NCBI RefSeq assembly: GCF_039521325.1
Contig: NZ_BAAACD010000011.1
Strand: one strand, 5' to 3'
Length of the DNA: 64,000 nucleotides
Source of the DNA: Clostridium_X cadaveris
GTDB taxonomy: Bacteria > Bacillota > Clostridia > Clostridiales > Clostridiaceae
Position numbers and translations under genes: made by a program
Part shown: positions 16,042-24,596 of the stretch, piece by piece
Position numbering within the stretch: position 1 is the stretch's first letter
How the letters are laid out: each line of letters opens with the position of its first letter
The notes under the pieces: model-generated
What the model was told of the DNA's origin: nothing
What the model saw: the letters and a program-made list of their open reading frames with translations, nothing else
Database searches by the model: none

Positions 16042-16091
16042 GGGTCAAGTTTATTCGTTAAAGGCGGGTCAAGTTTAAGTATAAATCAACA
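16042..16091. repeat. IS21 terminal repeats at the istA end
   Basis: Two GGGTCAAGTTTA copies 24 nt apart plus a terminus ATAAATCAACA. A further GTTGATTTATA at 16107-16117, just outside, is an inverted match to the terminus and would form a hairpin with it. Confidence 0.7.
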
Positions 16092-16155
16092 AAATACTAT
16101 TAATAAGTTGATTTATATTATAATTTGGTAAGTCTTAAGGTAAGGGGTGAAAGCT

Positions 16156-16569
16156 GTGGAAGAGGTAAGAGCAGATATAATAAAAAAGTTAAATAGTGAA
16201 GAGTTTAAGTCTTACGTTAGCAATTTGGCAGTGAGAGATGTCTTACTTTTTGGAAGCACCATAAATGGAGATTTTACTGAAGAGTCTGATATTGACATTG
16301 CAGTTTTAGGTACATCAAAGTTTTCGATAAGTGAAATTTTAAGGTTCGAATTATTTTTAGAAGATCTTCTTCAGCGTAGAATTGATGTTGTGGATTTAAA
16401 CAGTGAAACCTTAGATATTTTTATAAAAATAAATATACTAAATACAGGGAAGAGTATTTACACCATAGACAATAATCAGTATTTGTATAAATTTATAGAT
16501 GATGTTGATTGGTATTATAGAGAGAATGAGCATTATTTTCAATGTAGAAGGAGAGATTTGTTGTCATGA
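16156..16569 (+). CDS. mntA: MNT-domain nucleotidyltransferase (MntA-type antitoxin)
   Basis: The product carries the minimal nucleotidyltransferase signature LLFGSTINGDFTEESDIDIAVLG (GSx10 DxD) at about residues 30-52, needed for metal-dependent transfer of AMP to a HEPN toxin. GTG 16156 is taken because AAGGGG lies 7 nt upstream; an in-frame GTG at 16147 overlaps that site. The 3' end overlaps the next ATG (ATGA), the normal MntA-HepT coupling, but the HEPN gene is only a stub. So the antitoxin is an orphan or regulates nothing locally. Confidence 0.8.
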   Translation: MEEVRADIIKKLNSEEFKSYVSNLAVRDVLLFGSTINGDFTEESDIDIAVLGTSKFSISEILRFELFLEDLLQRRIDVVDLNSETLDIFIKINILNTGKSIYTIDNNQYLYKFIDDVDWYYRENEHYFQCRRRDLLS

Positions 16570-16652
16570 ATGAAGAGAGGTTATTGAAAGTAATCGAAGA
16601 CATGAGGGAATCCTTAAATATCTTATTAGAAAATAATACATATTCAAGGTGA
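16566..16652 (+). pseudogene. HEPN toxin (HepT) remnant
   Basis: The frame starts at the ATGA overlap with mntA and reads NEERLLKVIEDMRESLNIL, a typical HepT N-terminal helix, then ends at TGA after 28 residues. Complete HepT proteins are about 110-140 residues with an RxxxxH RNase motif, which is absent here. Confidence 0.6.
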
Positions 16653-16942
16653 GTTAGAGATTGGCAGAGGCAAGTTTTTGCTACGTGAAATTACAGGATG
16701 AAGTAACCTATAGGAAAGAAAGCCGGTTGGATTTAAAAGGCGCTTACTTAGCTGAAAGTAGGTGCTTTTATTATGCTTAAAATTAAGGAAATATAGTGTG
16801 AATCTCTAACCTTTCACCAATTGTAAGTATTTTATTTTAGGAATTATATTTATAATAATTATAGAACATGAAAAGTTAGGACAAATAAAAATCCGGAGTT
16901 TTATTTGTTTGCTATAAGGATATGATGTGAAAGGTGATTATA
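16653..16942 (+). other. Gene-free junction: prophage scrap plus leader hairpin of the ABC operon
   Basis: No gene is supported. A hairpin at 16737-16768 and the following TTATTATGCTTAAAATTAAGG match prophage sequence at 11705-11735. A perfect 10-bp stem, ACAAATAAAA (16881-16890) with TTTTATTTGT (16899-16908) and a TCCGGA-centred loop, precedes the ABC operon. TATAAT-like sequence lies near 16845-16855. The hairpin could terminate read-through or regulate the operon leader. Confidence 0.5.
16737..16768 (+). terminator. Hairpin with GTAGGTGCTT arm, copy 3
   Basis: AAGGCGCTTACT (16737-16748) pairs with AGTAGGTGCTTT (16757-16768) with wobbles, followed by TATTATG. It is the same element as at 11321 and 11691, so this DNA is prophage-derived. 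Confidence 0.55.
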
Positions 16943-17719
16943 ATGAGTGAAAGAATATTAGAAGTTAAAAATTTAAAGAAATATTATGGCAAGAAAGATT
17001 CTGTAACTAAGGCTTTGGATGGAATAAGCTTTCAGGTGATGAATGGTGAATTTATTGGGATTATGGGGAGTAGTGGTTCGGGAAAAACAACTTTACTTAA
17101 TTGTATCGCAACTACAACTCATCCTACAGAAGGTAATATTTTATTAAATGGAGAGAACGTAGAAAAATTTAAAGGTAATAAATTAGCTCAATATAGAGGT
17201 AATAAGATTGGTTATCTATTTCAAAACTTTGAATTGCTAGAAAACCTGACAGCAAGGGAAAATATTTTACTACCAATGGCTATTCATAATAAATTACATG
17301 ATAATAGTAAGGTAGAAGTAGAAAAATTAGCAGAATATATGGAGATAAAAGATATATTAGATAAATTTCCAAATGAAATTTCAGGAGGACAAAAGCAGCG
17401 TGTTGCAGCTGCAAGAGCTTTAATTTTAAATCCACAAATTATTTTGGCTGATGAACCAACAGGAGCATTAGATTCTAAAAATGCAAAAGCATTAATGGGA
17501 AAATTATCTGATTTAAATGAAGAACAAAAATCAACTATTTTAATGGTTACTCATGATGCAAATGTAGCTAGCTTTTGTTCAAGAATTTTATTTATACAAG
17601 ATGGAAAGCTTTTTCATGAGCTAAGACGTAAAAAGCCTGAGGAGTCTAGACAAGATTTTTATGAAAGAATTCTTCTAGTTATGGCACAACTAGGAGGTGG
17701 CAGCGCAAATGTTTTATGA
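16943..17719 (+). CDS. BceA-type ABC transporter ATP-binding protein
   Basis: The 258-aa ATPase shows Walker A GSSGSGKT (about residue 40), Q-loop YLFQNFELL, signature SGGQKQR and Walker B LADEPTGALD. It powers the BceB-like permease encoded next, overlapping by 11 bp. Such Peptide-7 exporters protect against bacitracin, lantibiotics or defensins and also act as the sensor for the linked kinase. ATG 16943 follows AAAGGTG; a GTG nine bases earlier overlaps the ribosome site. All motifs are intact. Confidence 0.9.
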   Translation: MSERILEVKNLKKYYGKKDSVTKALDGISFQVMNGEFIGIMGSSGSGKTTLLNCIATTTHPTEGNILLNGENVEKFKGNKLAQYRGNKIGYLFQNFELLENLTARENILLPMAIHNKLHDNSKVEVEKLAEYMEIKDILDKFPNEISGGQKQRVAAARALILNPQIILADEPTGALDSKNAKALMGKLSDLNEEQKSTILMVTHDANVASFCSRILFIQDGKLFHELRRKKPEESRQDFYERILLVMAQLGGGSANVL

Positions 17720-19739
17720 TTTAGTTAAGAGAAACAGCAAGAGAAACAGAAAAGAAAATGGATTATTTTTTATATCATTAATAGTATCTATAGTTGCGTT
17801 TTATATTATTTTATCTCTTGAAAAACAAGATGTTATTATATTTTTAAAGACTATGGAAAGTCAGGCTTTAGATAAGTTATTTTTATTGATTCCAGTTTTA
17901 TATGGATTGTCTTTATTTATTTTATTTTTTCTTGTGTATTTTGCAGGAAAATATCAATTAGAAAGAAGAAACAGAGAACTTGGAATGTACTTAATGCTTG
18001 GAATGAAACGTAGAAAATTATTGTTAATGCTTTTTATGGAAGAGTTAAGGAATAGCATATTATCATTAGCAATTGGTATTCCAATAGCAATTTTTATATC
18101 AGAAATTATTAGTTTGGCTACAGCTAAAATAGTAGGGCTAGGTATAATAGGTCATAGCTTTTCATTTTCCATGACAGCTATATTAGGAACAATTGCTGGA
18201 TATTTTATTATTAGATTTATAGCACTTATTATTTTAAGCGGTAAATTCTCAAAAAAAGAGGTTATAGAATTACTATCAGACTCACAAACAGAAAAGAAAA
18301 GGAAAATTAATAAAGTAGCGGTTGCTATTAAATTTTTATTAGGAATTATATTCCTTGCAGTAGCTTTTACTATAGCAATAGCTGGGTTATCGTGGAAAAG
18401 TATAAAGTTATTTGCAATAACAGTAATACTAGGACTTAGTGGAATGTTCCTATTATTTCAAGGAATAGGAGTTCTATTTGAAATAATACTTAGAAAGAAA
18501 CAGAGTAAAGGTGAATTAAAAATGTTTACCTTTAGACAATTACAAGAATCAGTATTTTTAAAACCAAATACTATGGCCATTTCATCCCTATTGATTCTAA
18601 TGACAATTAGTTGCTTTGCATATGGTATACCGGTAGGGTACTTAAATAATTCAAAGGAAGCACATGTTATGGATTATACCTTTAAAGGCAGTAAGGAAGA
18701 GGTACAATCAATAATAAAAGACCTCAATTTAGAACAGTATATTGATGGCATATATGATATGAACTTAGGTATATGTTATAAAAAAGGTATCGACATAAAA
18801 GAGTTAGTTGCGGTTATTGAAAAACAACCAAATAGTGAAGATAAAGATATTGCTCTTAATAATATTCAACATATGGATAGACCGTACTTAATATCAGTAA
18901 ATTCATATAATAAGCTTTTAGAGATACAAGGAAAGGATACTATTGAATTAAAGGATAATGAAGTAGCTCTTTATAATGATCCGCAGTTTAGAACAGGTGA
19001 TACAATTAAAAGAACTTTAAAGGAAAGACCTACGTTATATATAAATGGAGAGGACTATAGATTAGTTGATAAATACTATTCAGATAGTATAGTAACAGAT
19101 AGCTTAATTACTATAATGAATGGATTAATAGTGCCAGAAGAAATGTTTGACAAATATACTGATAAAAATAATGTTAGCACTTATTGGAATGTAACTTTAA
19201 AAAAAGAATTTGTTGATGAAAAAGGACTAATGCAAGCTATTAGCATGGTTAATGAAAAGTTAAATACTGCAGAAATACGTTATGAAAGTTATCTTCAGAA
19301 TATAGGAAGAGAGTTATTTTACACTGTATCAGCAAGCTATACTACTATTTATTTAGCAGTTATTTTTCTAATAATAGCAAATACGGTTATGGGAGTGCAA
19401 TTTTTAATGCATCAACAAAAAACGAGAAAGAGATACGTATCATTAACTTACCTTGGAGCAAACTATGAAATGTTATGTAAATCTTCAAGAAATCAAATTA
19501 CTTGGTATTTTTCACTGCCAATAATAGTTTCAACTATAAGTAGTATATTTGCAGTAAGATCATTATTTACAGGTATTATGACAACATCAATGAAAGATCA
19601 TGTTGGTAAACTGATGGTTATTTCAATTCCTGTTATTGCCGTAATATGTGTGATAGAATTATTTTATATGCACTTAGTAAAGAAAAGTAGTGATAAGAAT
19701 ATTTTAAAGCTTATGGATATAAAAAGAGAAGATAATTAG
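17709..19739 (+). CDS. BceB-type ABC transporter permease
   Basis: The 676-aa membrane protein has about ten transmembrane helices, two FtsX-like domains and a large extracellular domain of roughly 200 residues between helices 7 and 8 (around residues 320-525), the hallmark of BceB permeases that recognise peptide-lipid II complexes. ATG 17709 is 9 nt behind AGGAGGTGG; an upstream GTG overlaps that site. It ends next to the response regulator gene. The substrate cannot be told from sequence. Confidence 0.88.
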   Translation: MFYDLVKRNSKRNRKENGLFFISLIVSIVAFYIILSLEKQDVIIFLKTMESQALDKLFLLIPVLYGLSLFILFFLVYFAGKYQLERRNRELGMYLMLGMKRRKLLLMLFMEELRNSILSLAIGIPIAIFISEIISLATAKIVGLGIIGHSFSFSMTAILGTIAGYFIIRFIALIILSGKFSKKEVIELLSDSQTEKKRKINKVAVAIKFLLGIIFLAVAFTIAIAGLSWKSIKLFAITVILGLSGMFLLFQGIGVLFEIILRKKQSKGELKMFTFRQLQESVFLKPNTMAISSLLILMTISCFAYGIPVGYLNNSKEAHVMDYTFKGSKEEVQSIIKDLNLEQYIDGIYDMNLGICYKKGIDIKELVAVIEKQPNSEDKDIALNNIQHMDRPYLISVNSYNKLLEIQGKDTIELKDNEVALYNDPQFRTGDTIKRTLKERPTLYINGEDYRLVDKYYSDSIVTDSLITIMNGLIVPEEMFDKYTDKNNVSTYWNVTLKKEFVDEKGLMQAISMVNEKLNTAEIRYESYLQNIGRELFYTVSASYTTIYLAVIFLIIANTVMGVQFLMHQQKTRKRYVSLTYLGANYEMLCKSSRNQITWYFSLPIIVSTISSIFAVRSLFTGIMTTSMKDHVGKLMVISIPVIAVICVIELFYMHLVKKSSDKNILKLMDIKREDN

Positions 19740-19747
19740 GGAGGATA

Positions 19748-20437
19748 ATGGTGAAGAAGATTGTAATTGTAGAAGATGAGCTTTTTATGAGAGAAGAGCT
19801 CAAGTTAATTTTAGAAAAGGAAGGGTATGATACTTTTTGTATAACTAAATTTTCTAATGTGGTAGATGAAATTATAGCTGCTTCACCAGACCTTGTATTA
19901 TTAGATTTAAATCTACCAGGAATATCTGGATTTGAAATATGCAAGGGACTTAGACATAAAAGTAATGTTCCAATACTTGTTTTAACAGGTCGGGATCAAA
20001 TGAAGGATGAGTTACATGCACTAGATATTGGTGCAGATGAATATATAAATAAGCCCTGTCATAAGGAGCGTTTATTGGCAAGAATAACTAATTTATTGCG
20101 TCGTTTAGACGATAGAAAGCATTTTGCAGAAATAAAGGATATTAGCTTAGATTTACAAACCTATACTATAAATGTGAAAGGGAAAGCTACTATTTTACCT
20201 GATAATCAAGGAAAGATAATGGAATTATTACTTGAGAATTATCAAAAGCTTGTTACTAAGGAAATGTTACTAAAGAAGCTTTGGGGTACAACAGAATTTA
20301 TTGATGAAAATGCTCTTCATGTAAATATGACTAGGCTAAAGAAGTCCTTGCATACTTTAGATACTGACTATAAGATAAGCACCATTAGGGGCAAGGGTTA
20401 TTCATTAGAGCCTATAGGAGACAATAATAATGATTAA
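19748..20437 (+). CDS. BceR-like response regulator, OmpR/PhoB family
   Basis: The 229-aa regulator has a receiver domain with acidic pocket (VEDE), phospho-acceptor Asp in LVLLDLNLPG (about residue 53), conserved Thr (LVLTGRD) and Lys (INKPCH). A winged-helix DNA-binding domain follows (KLVTKEMLLKKLWG; HVNMTRLKKSL; IRGKGYSL). GGGAGG lies before the ATG. It overlaps the kinase gene by 8 bp. It would activate the upstream transporter operon when the transporter senses antimicrobial peptide. Confidence 0.9.
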   Translation: MVKKIVIVEDELFMREELKLILEKEGYDTFCITKFSNVVDEIIAASPDLVLLDLNLPGISGFEICKGLRHKSNVPILVLTGRDQMKDELHALDIGADEYINKPCHKERLLARITNLLRRLDDRKHFAEIKDISLDLQTYTINVKGKATILPDNQGKIMELLLENYQKLVTKEMLLKKLWGTTEFIDENALHVNMTRLKKSLHTLDTDYKISTIRGKGYSLEPIGDNNND

Positions 20438-21455
20438 AAGGTTAAGAGAAATATTCATAAAAAATAGACTTTGGATTATTGTTATACTACTATTGAATTT
20501 TATATTCGGTGGATTACTATGGTTAAGTAATGAGAAGGCTTTTGTTTATATATTCCCTACTATGATAATTGGTTCTTTAATTTTATATTGTGCTACAGCG
20601 TTTATTCTTTATAAAAATGATTTAAAAAGAGAAGAGGCACTTAGTAATTTTTTAAATGATCCTACTATAGATAGAGAAAATGAAATCATAAACTTGTTTC
20701 ATTATAAAGAGGCTAATGTGCTTAAAAATATAGGTGAAATCTTAAGAGAAAATCAGAACACTATAAATAATTATAAGCAAGAAGTTGAAGAATATGAAGA
20801 GTATGTAGAGGCTTGGGCACATGAGATAAAAACTCCACTAGGATTAATGACCTTTGTGCTAGATAATAGAAAAGATGAAATATCAGAAATTGTTTATAAA
20901 AGATTACAATATGTAAGAACAAAAATGCAAGAGGATATAGAAAGAATGCTGTACTATGCAAGATTAAAATCTACTTGCAATGATTACTTTTTTAAAGAGC
21001 TCCCATTAAAAGAGAGTTGTGCAGAAGTAATTGAAGAATATAAAGTAATATTGCAGGAAAAAGGTATAGCTGTAATATTGGATGTTGGTGAGTGTAAAGT
21101 TGTATCTGACAAAAGAGGAATGCAATTTATAATAAGGCAAATAATCAGTAATGCAGTAAAATACAAGAATATGGAAGTGAGTCACCCACAGATAGTTATT
21201 ACTTCAGATGAAAATGAGCAAAATGTAAGGCTTAATATAAGAGATAATGGAATTGGTGTTAAGGCTTATGATTTGCCATTTATATTCGAAAAAGGCTTTA
21301 CTGGTGAGGTTGGAGAACAAAGAAAAAATTCTACAGGAATGGGATTATATTTAGCAAAACAAATATCAGAAAGATTAGAAATAAATCTAGAAGTAAATAG
21401 CAAATGTGAAGATGGATTTGGAGTTACATTGATCTTTCCTAAGGTTGTTGTTTAA
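20430..21455 (+). CDS. BceS-like intramembrane-sensing histidine kinase
   Basis: The 341-aa kinase has two closely spaced N-terminal transmembrane helices (about residues 13-32 and 38-60) and almost no extracellular loop, typical of kinases that sense through a BceAB transporter. The H-box is AWAHEIKTPLGL (His about residue 131). The N-box (QIISNAVKYK), G1 (DNGIGV) and G2 (TGMGLYLAKQ) complete the ATPase domain. The gene ends at a strong terminator closing the four-gene operon. Confidence 0.9.
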   Translation: MIKRLREIFIKNRLWIIVILLLNFIFGGLLWLSNEKAFVYIFPTMIIGSLILYCATAFILYKNDLKREEALSNFLNDPTIDRENEIINLFHYKEANVLKNIGEILRENQNTINNYKQEVEEYEEYVEAWAHEIKTPLGLMTFVLDNRKDEISEIVYKRLQYVRTKMQEDIERMLYYARLKSTCNDYFFKELPLKESCAEVIEEYKVILQEKGIAVILDVGECKVVSDKRGMQFIIRQIISNAVKYKNMEVSHPQIVITSDENEQNVRLNIRDNGIGVKAYDLPFIFEKGFTGEVGEQRKNSTGMGLYLAKQISERLEINLEVNSKCEDGFGVTLIFPKVVV

Positions 21456-21467
21456 TAATTATGCCCA

Positions 21468-21508
21468 AGAAGTCGCTTATTCTTATTTTAGAATGGGCGA
21501 CTTTTTCT
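21468..21508 (+). terminator. Intrinsic terminator of the BceABRS-like operon
   Basis: AAGTCGCTTATTC pairs with GAATGGGCGACTT (13 bp, two wobbles) around an 8-nt loop and runs into TTTCTATT. It lies directly behind the kinase stop. Confidence 0.8.
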
Positions 21509-21522
21509 ATTATTATATTTAT

Positions 21523-22032
21523 TGCTTATGGGTTTCTGGTGACTACAAAGGAAAAGGGTATGGGAAATTGTTGATGGAATATTGTTTAGCTGATGCTAAG
21601 GGAAGTGGTAAATCTGGAATTTGTATGCTTGGAGCAAAAAAACAAAAATCATGGCTTGCTGATCAATTATTTGCCCAAAAGTTTGGTTTTGAAGTTGTCG
21701 ATACTACGGATAATGGCTACGAATTGCTTGCACTTTCTTTTGATGGAACAACACCAGAGTTTACACAAAAGGCTAAAAAAGAAGAAATCGAAAGCAAAGA
21801 GCTAACAATTTATTATGATATGCAATGTCCTTATATCTATCAAACCATTGAGATGATAAAACAGTATTGTGGAATGAATGGTGTTCCTGTATCTTTTCTT
21901 TAGGTGGATACGCTGCAAAAGGTAAAGGAGTTACCTTGTGTTTTCAATAACTGGGGTGTATTTTATAAGGGAAAATTTGAGACAGTAAATCTGTTAGATA
22001 TCAACTATTTAAAGAGAATACTCAGGAAATGA
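21523..22032 (+). pseudogene. GNAT acetyltransferase with YoaP-like C-terminus, decayed
   Basis: The frame enters inside a GNAT domain (LWVSGDYKGKGYGKLLMEYCL, the acetyl-CoA-binding loop) with no start and no N-terminal half. It continues through the FGFEVVD strand and a YoaP-like tail (LTIYYDMQCPYIYQTIEMI). TAG at 21901-21903 interrupts it, after which the same frame carries on with LPCVFNNWGVFYKGKFETVNLL to TGA 22030-22032. Two lesions, 5' truncation and nonsense, make it non-functional. Complete relatives are about 250 residues. Confidence 0.75.
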
Positions 22033-22059
22033 AGCGGAAAACATTATCATTTTAAAAAT

Positions 22060-22091
22060 ATAGGTAAATATTTTGTAAATGCCTATTTTTT
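22060..22091 (+). terminator. Terminator-like hairpin after the acetyltransferase pseudogene
   Basis: ATAGGTA (22060-22066) pairs with TGCCTAT (22080-22086), one wobble, followed by TTTTTT. Confidence 0.5.
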
Positions 22092-22184
22092 AATAAAAAC
22101 ATATATTTGTATTTGAATCAAAAACTGATTTTCATAGGTCTGGAAGCATTAAAATAAAATGTTGTGTAGCTAGTTAATATCATA

Positions 22185-22228
22185 TTGACAAAAGTATAAA
22201 TAAATGCTAAATTGAAAATGATTTTCAA
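22185..22228 (+). promoter_or_regulatory. Promoter with perfect Fur/Zur-type operator
   Basis: The -35 TTGACA (22185-22190) and -10 TAAATT (22208-22213) are 17 nt apart. A perfect inverted repeat TTGAAAATGATTTTCAA (22212-22228; arms of 8 with a central G) begins inside the -10. Repressor binding here would block polymerase, giving zinc- or metal-dependent autoregulation of the downstream operon. Confidence 0.8.
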
Positions 22229-22251
22229 ATTCGCAAGGGAGGAATAATAAA

Positions 22252-22698
22252 ATGTCTAGATTGTCATATCAAACAAAACAAAAAAAGGCAATTTTAGATT
22301 TTTTAAAACTTAATTGTGATGAACATATAACTATTTCTCAAATATCAGAATATTTGAGAAAAGTAGGAATACAAGTTGGTACGACTACAATTTATAGAAA
22401 TATGGATGCACTTGTGGAACAGGGAATAGTAAAAAAATATGCTATGGAAGGAAATGCAGGTGCTTATTTTGAATATATAGGAGATAGAGAATGGCCACAA
22501 AGGCAGTTTCATTTTCGATGTAAAGATTGTGGCAAACTTCTTCATTTTCAAAGTGAAAAATTACAGATGTTAGATGCTTATTTTAAGGAAGAAGTACCTA
22601 TTAAAATTGATTTAGGACAAACTGTATTTTATGGTATATGTGACATATGTTTTAAAAATGAGGTAAAAGAGGTGAATGCAAATAAGGATAAGGCTTGA
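22252..22698 (+). CDS. zur: Fur-family regulator, probably Zur
   Basis: The 148-aa protein has a winged helix (TTTIYRNMDALVEQGIVKKY) and a dimerisation/metal domain with two structural CxxC pairs: HFRCKDCGKLLHF and YGICDICF. His residues around RQFHFRC fit the regulatory site. I call it Zur and not Fur because it heads an operon for zinc uptake (ZnuA with ZinT, ZnuC, ZnuB). GGGAGG precedes the ATG. A perfect Fur-like palindrome overlaps its own promoter, so it is likely autoregulated. Confidence 0.82.
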   Translation: MSRLSYQTKQKKAILDFLKLNCDEHITISQISEYLRKVGIQVGTTTIYRNMDALVEQGIVKKYAMEGNAGAYFEYIGDREWPQRQFHFRCKDCGKLLHFQSEKLQMLDAYFKEEVPIKIDLGQTVFYGICDICFKNEVKEVNANKDKA

Positions 22699-22993
22699 TA
22701 ATAAGAAAAATAGAATAGTGACTTTTTTGGTATGCATATGTTTCTTTACAATTTTGATTTTGGGCACTATTTATGAGGCAAAAGAGTCTGACCATAGTTG
22801 TTCTGGAGATAATTGTCCTATTTGTGCTCATATTCAACAAATAGAAAATACGATACGTCAGTTGTCCACAGCAATTAATGCCGTAGGATCATTTGTAGCA
22901 TTTTTTATAATATTTGTTGAAATGTTATTATTATACAATAAGGTGATCAAAGTTTTATCACCTGTAGAATTGCGGGTAAGAATGAATAATTGA
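22676..22993 (+). CDS. Small two-TM protein with CPIC motif in the zinc operon
   Basis: The 105-residue membrane protein overlaps the regulator 3' end by 23 bp, so it is co-translated. Helices lie at about residues 14-33 and 66-88. The outside loop contains SDHSCSGDNCPICAHI, a His/Cys cluster well suited to bind zinc or another metal. No family is named by me. Position between Zur and ZnuA suggests a part in zinc sensing or handling at the membrane. Confidence 0.6.
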   Translation: MQIRIRLDNKKNRIVTFLVCICFFTILILGTIYEAKESDHSCSGDNCPICAHIQQIENTIRQLSTAINAVGSFVAFFIIFVEMLLLYNKVIKVLSPVELRVRMNN

Positions 22994-23004
22994 AGCCTCC
23001 AACG

Positions 23005-23047
23005 GGATTGTAATATCATTTTTAATAGTTATATAATACAATCCTTT
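23005..23047 (+). terminator. Hairpin between the regulator pair and znuA
   Basis: GGATTGTA (23005-23012) and TACAATCC (23037-23044) form a perfect 8-bp stem with a 24-nt AT-rich loop followed by TTTG. It may attenuate or separate transcription before znuA. Confidence 0.55.
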
Positions 23048-23083
23048 GTTTAAATATTGAATATATATTTATGGAGGTTTTTT

Positions 23084-24595
23084 ATGAAACGAATATTATC
23101 TTTATTAATAACATGTTTTATGATGATTGGACTTTTAACATCATGTGGGACATCAAATTCTAAGGCTATAGACTCTAATGGGAAATTAAAGATTGTAACT
23201 ACTATTTTTCCACAATATGACTTTGCACGTCAGGTTGCTGGGGAACATGCTGAAGTAACTATGCTTTTAAAGCCTGGTGCTGAAAGCCATTCTTTTGAAC
23301 CTACACCACAAGATATCAAGAAGATTCAAGATGCTGATCTTTTTATTTATACAGGTGGCGAAAATGATGTTTGGGTTGACGATATTCTGTCTTCAATGGG
23401 AGATAAGAAACCGAAAACTTTGAAATTGTTAGATTGTGTACCTACTGTCAATGAAAAGATCGTAGAGGGAATGGAGCACGAACATGATGAAAAGGAAGAA
23501 CGTCACCATAATGATGGTGAATTTGAAGATTCTGATGTAAAAGAACGTAAGTTAAGTGATTGGGCAGGTGATTGGCAGTCTGTGTATCCATATCTATTAG
23601 ACGGGACTTTAGATAAAGTTTTTCATCATAAAGCTGAAGAAAAGCAAGATAAAACAGAAGAAGAGTATAAAGAATATTATACTAAAGGATATAAGACAGA
23701 TGTAAATCGAATCAAAATTGAAGATAATAAAATAACATTTTCTAAAAATGGAGAGGAATCTACCTCAGAATATACTTATAAAGGTTTTAAAATTCTAACC
23801 TATGATTCAGGTAAAAAAGGTGTTAGATATCAGTTTGAAGCAGTTGATAAAAATAGTGGAGCACCTAAGTATGTACAATTTAGTGATCATTTAATTAAAC
23901 CTACAGATGATGTGGAGCATTTTCACCTTTACTTTGGTGATGATAGTTTCGATACTTTGTCAAATGAAATGGATAATTGGCCTACTTATTATAAGAGTAA
24001 TTTGACTGGAGAAAAAATTGCAGATGAAATGATTGGACATGACAGTCACTCTCATGAACACGAAGAAGAAATTGATGAACATGTTTGGACTTCACCTAAG
24101 AACGCAATTTTAATTATAGAGAAAATTAAAGAAGTTCTTTCTGAAAAAGATGAAAAAAATGCAAAATCATATTCAGAGAATAGCGCAGAATATATAAGCA
24201 AATTACAAGCTTTAGATAAAAGCTTTCAAGATGTTGTAAGTTCTGGTAAAAGGAAGACTTTAGTATTTGGAGACCGTTTTCCTTTCCGCTATTTTGCTGA
24301 TGCCTATGGATTAAATTATTTTGCAGCTTTTTCTGGTTGTTCCACTGAGACTGATGCAAGTGCTGCTACAGTTGCATTTTTGACTGATAAAGTAAAAGAA
24401 GAAAAGATTCCAGTTGTTTTCAACATTGAGTTTTCTAATGGTAAAATTGCAGATTCTATTTGTGATGCGACAGGAGCAAAAAAAATGACACTTCATTCTT
24501 GTCATAACGTGTCTGCCAACGATTTTGCAAATGGAGTATCTTATCTATCTATTATGGAACAAAATGTAGATAAGATTCGAGAGGCTTTGAATTAA
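23084..24595 (+). CDS. znuA: Zinc-binding lipoprotein ZnuA/AdcA with internal ZinT domain
   Basis: The 503-aa lipoprotein captures zinc outside the cell for ZnuBC. The signal peptide ends at the lipobox LLTSC (Cys 21). The N-lobe (KIVTTIFPQYDFARQVAG; His in GAESHSFEP) runs to about residue 130, then a His-rich loop (EHEHDEKEERHH). A full ZinT domain occupies about 152-325 (LSDWAGDWQSVYPYL; HFHLYFG). A second His cluster (HDSHSHEHEEE) and the ZnuA C-lobe follow (DEHVWTSPKNA; LVFGDRFPFRYFADAYGL). In streptococcal AdcA the ZinT domain is C-terminal; here it sits inside the loop. ATG 23084 has GGAGGT upstream. Confidence 0.9.
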   Translation: MKRILSLLITCFMMIGLLTSCGTSNSKAIDSNGKLKIVTTIFPQYDFARQVAGEHAEVTMLLKPGAESHSFEPTPQDIKKIQDADLFIYTGGENDVWVDDILSSMGDKKPKTLKLLDCVPTVNEKIVEGMEHEHDEKEERHHNDGEFEDSDVKERKLSDWAGDWQSVYPYLLDGTLDKVFHHKAEEKQDKTEEEYKEYYTKGYKTDVNRIKIEDNKITFSKNGEESTSEYTYKGFKILTYDSGKKGVRYQFEAVDKNSGAPKYVQFSDHLIKPTDDVEHFHLYFGDDSFDTLSNEMDNWPTYYKSNLTGEKIADEMIGHDSHSHEHEEEIDEHVWTSPKNAILIIEKIKEVLSEKDEKNAKSYSENSAEYISKLQALDKSFQDVVSSGKRKTLVFGDRFPFRYFADAYGLNYFAAFSGCSTETDASAATVAFLTDKVKEEKIPVVFNIEFSNGKIADSICDATGAKKMTLHSCHNVSANDFANGVSYLSIMEQNVDKIREALN

Positions 24596-24596
24596 G

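Larger units (their letters stand above)
13801..16091 (-). mobile_element. IS21-family insertion sequence, one end lost
   Basis: istA and istB lie in order on the minus strand with a 2-bp gap. The istA-side end has two direct copies of GGGTCAAGTTTA (16042-16053 and 16066-16077) and terminates in ATAAATCAACA (16081-16091), i.e. a TGTTGATTTAT inverted terminus. No matching terminus exists at the istB end: istB runs straight into the prophage connector gene near 13804. The element has therefore lost its istB-side terminus, probably with the adjacent prophage DNA. Confidence 0.85.
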
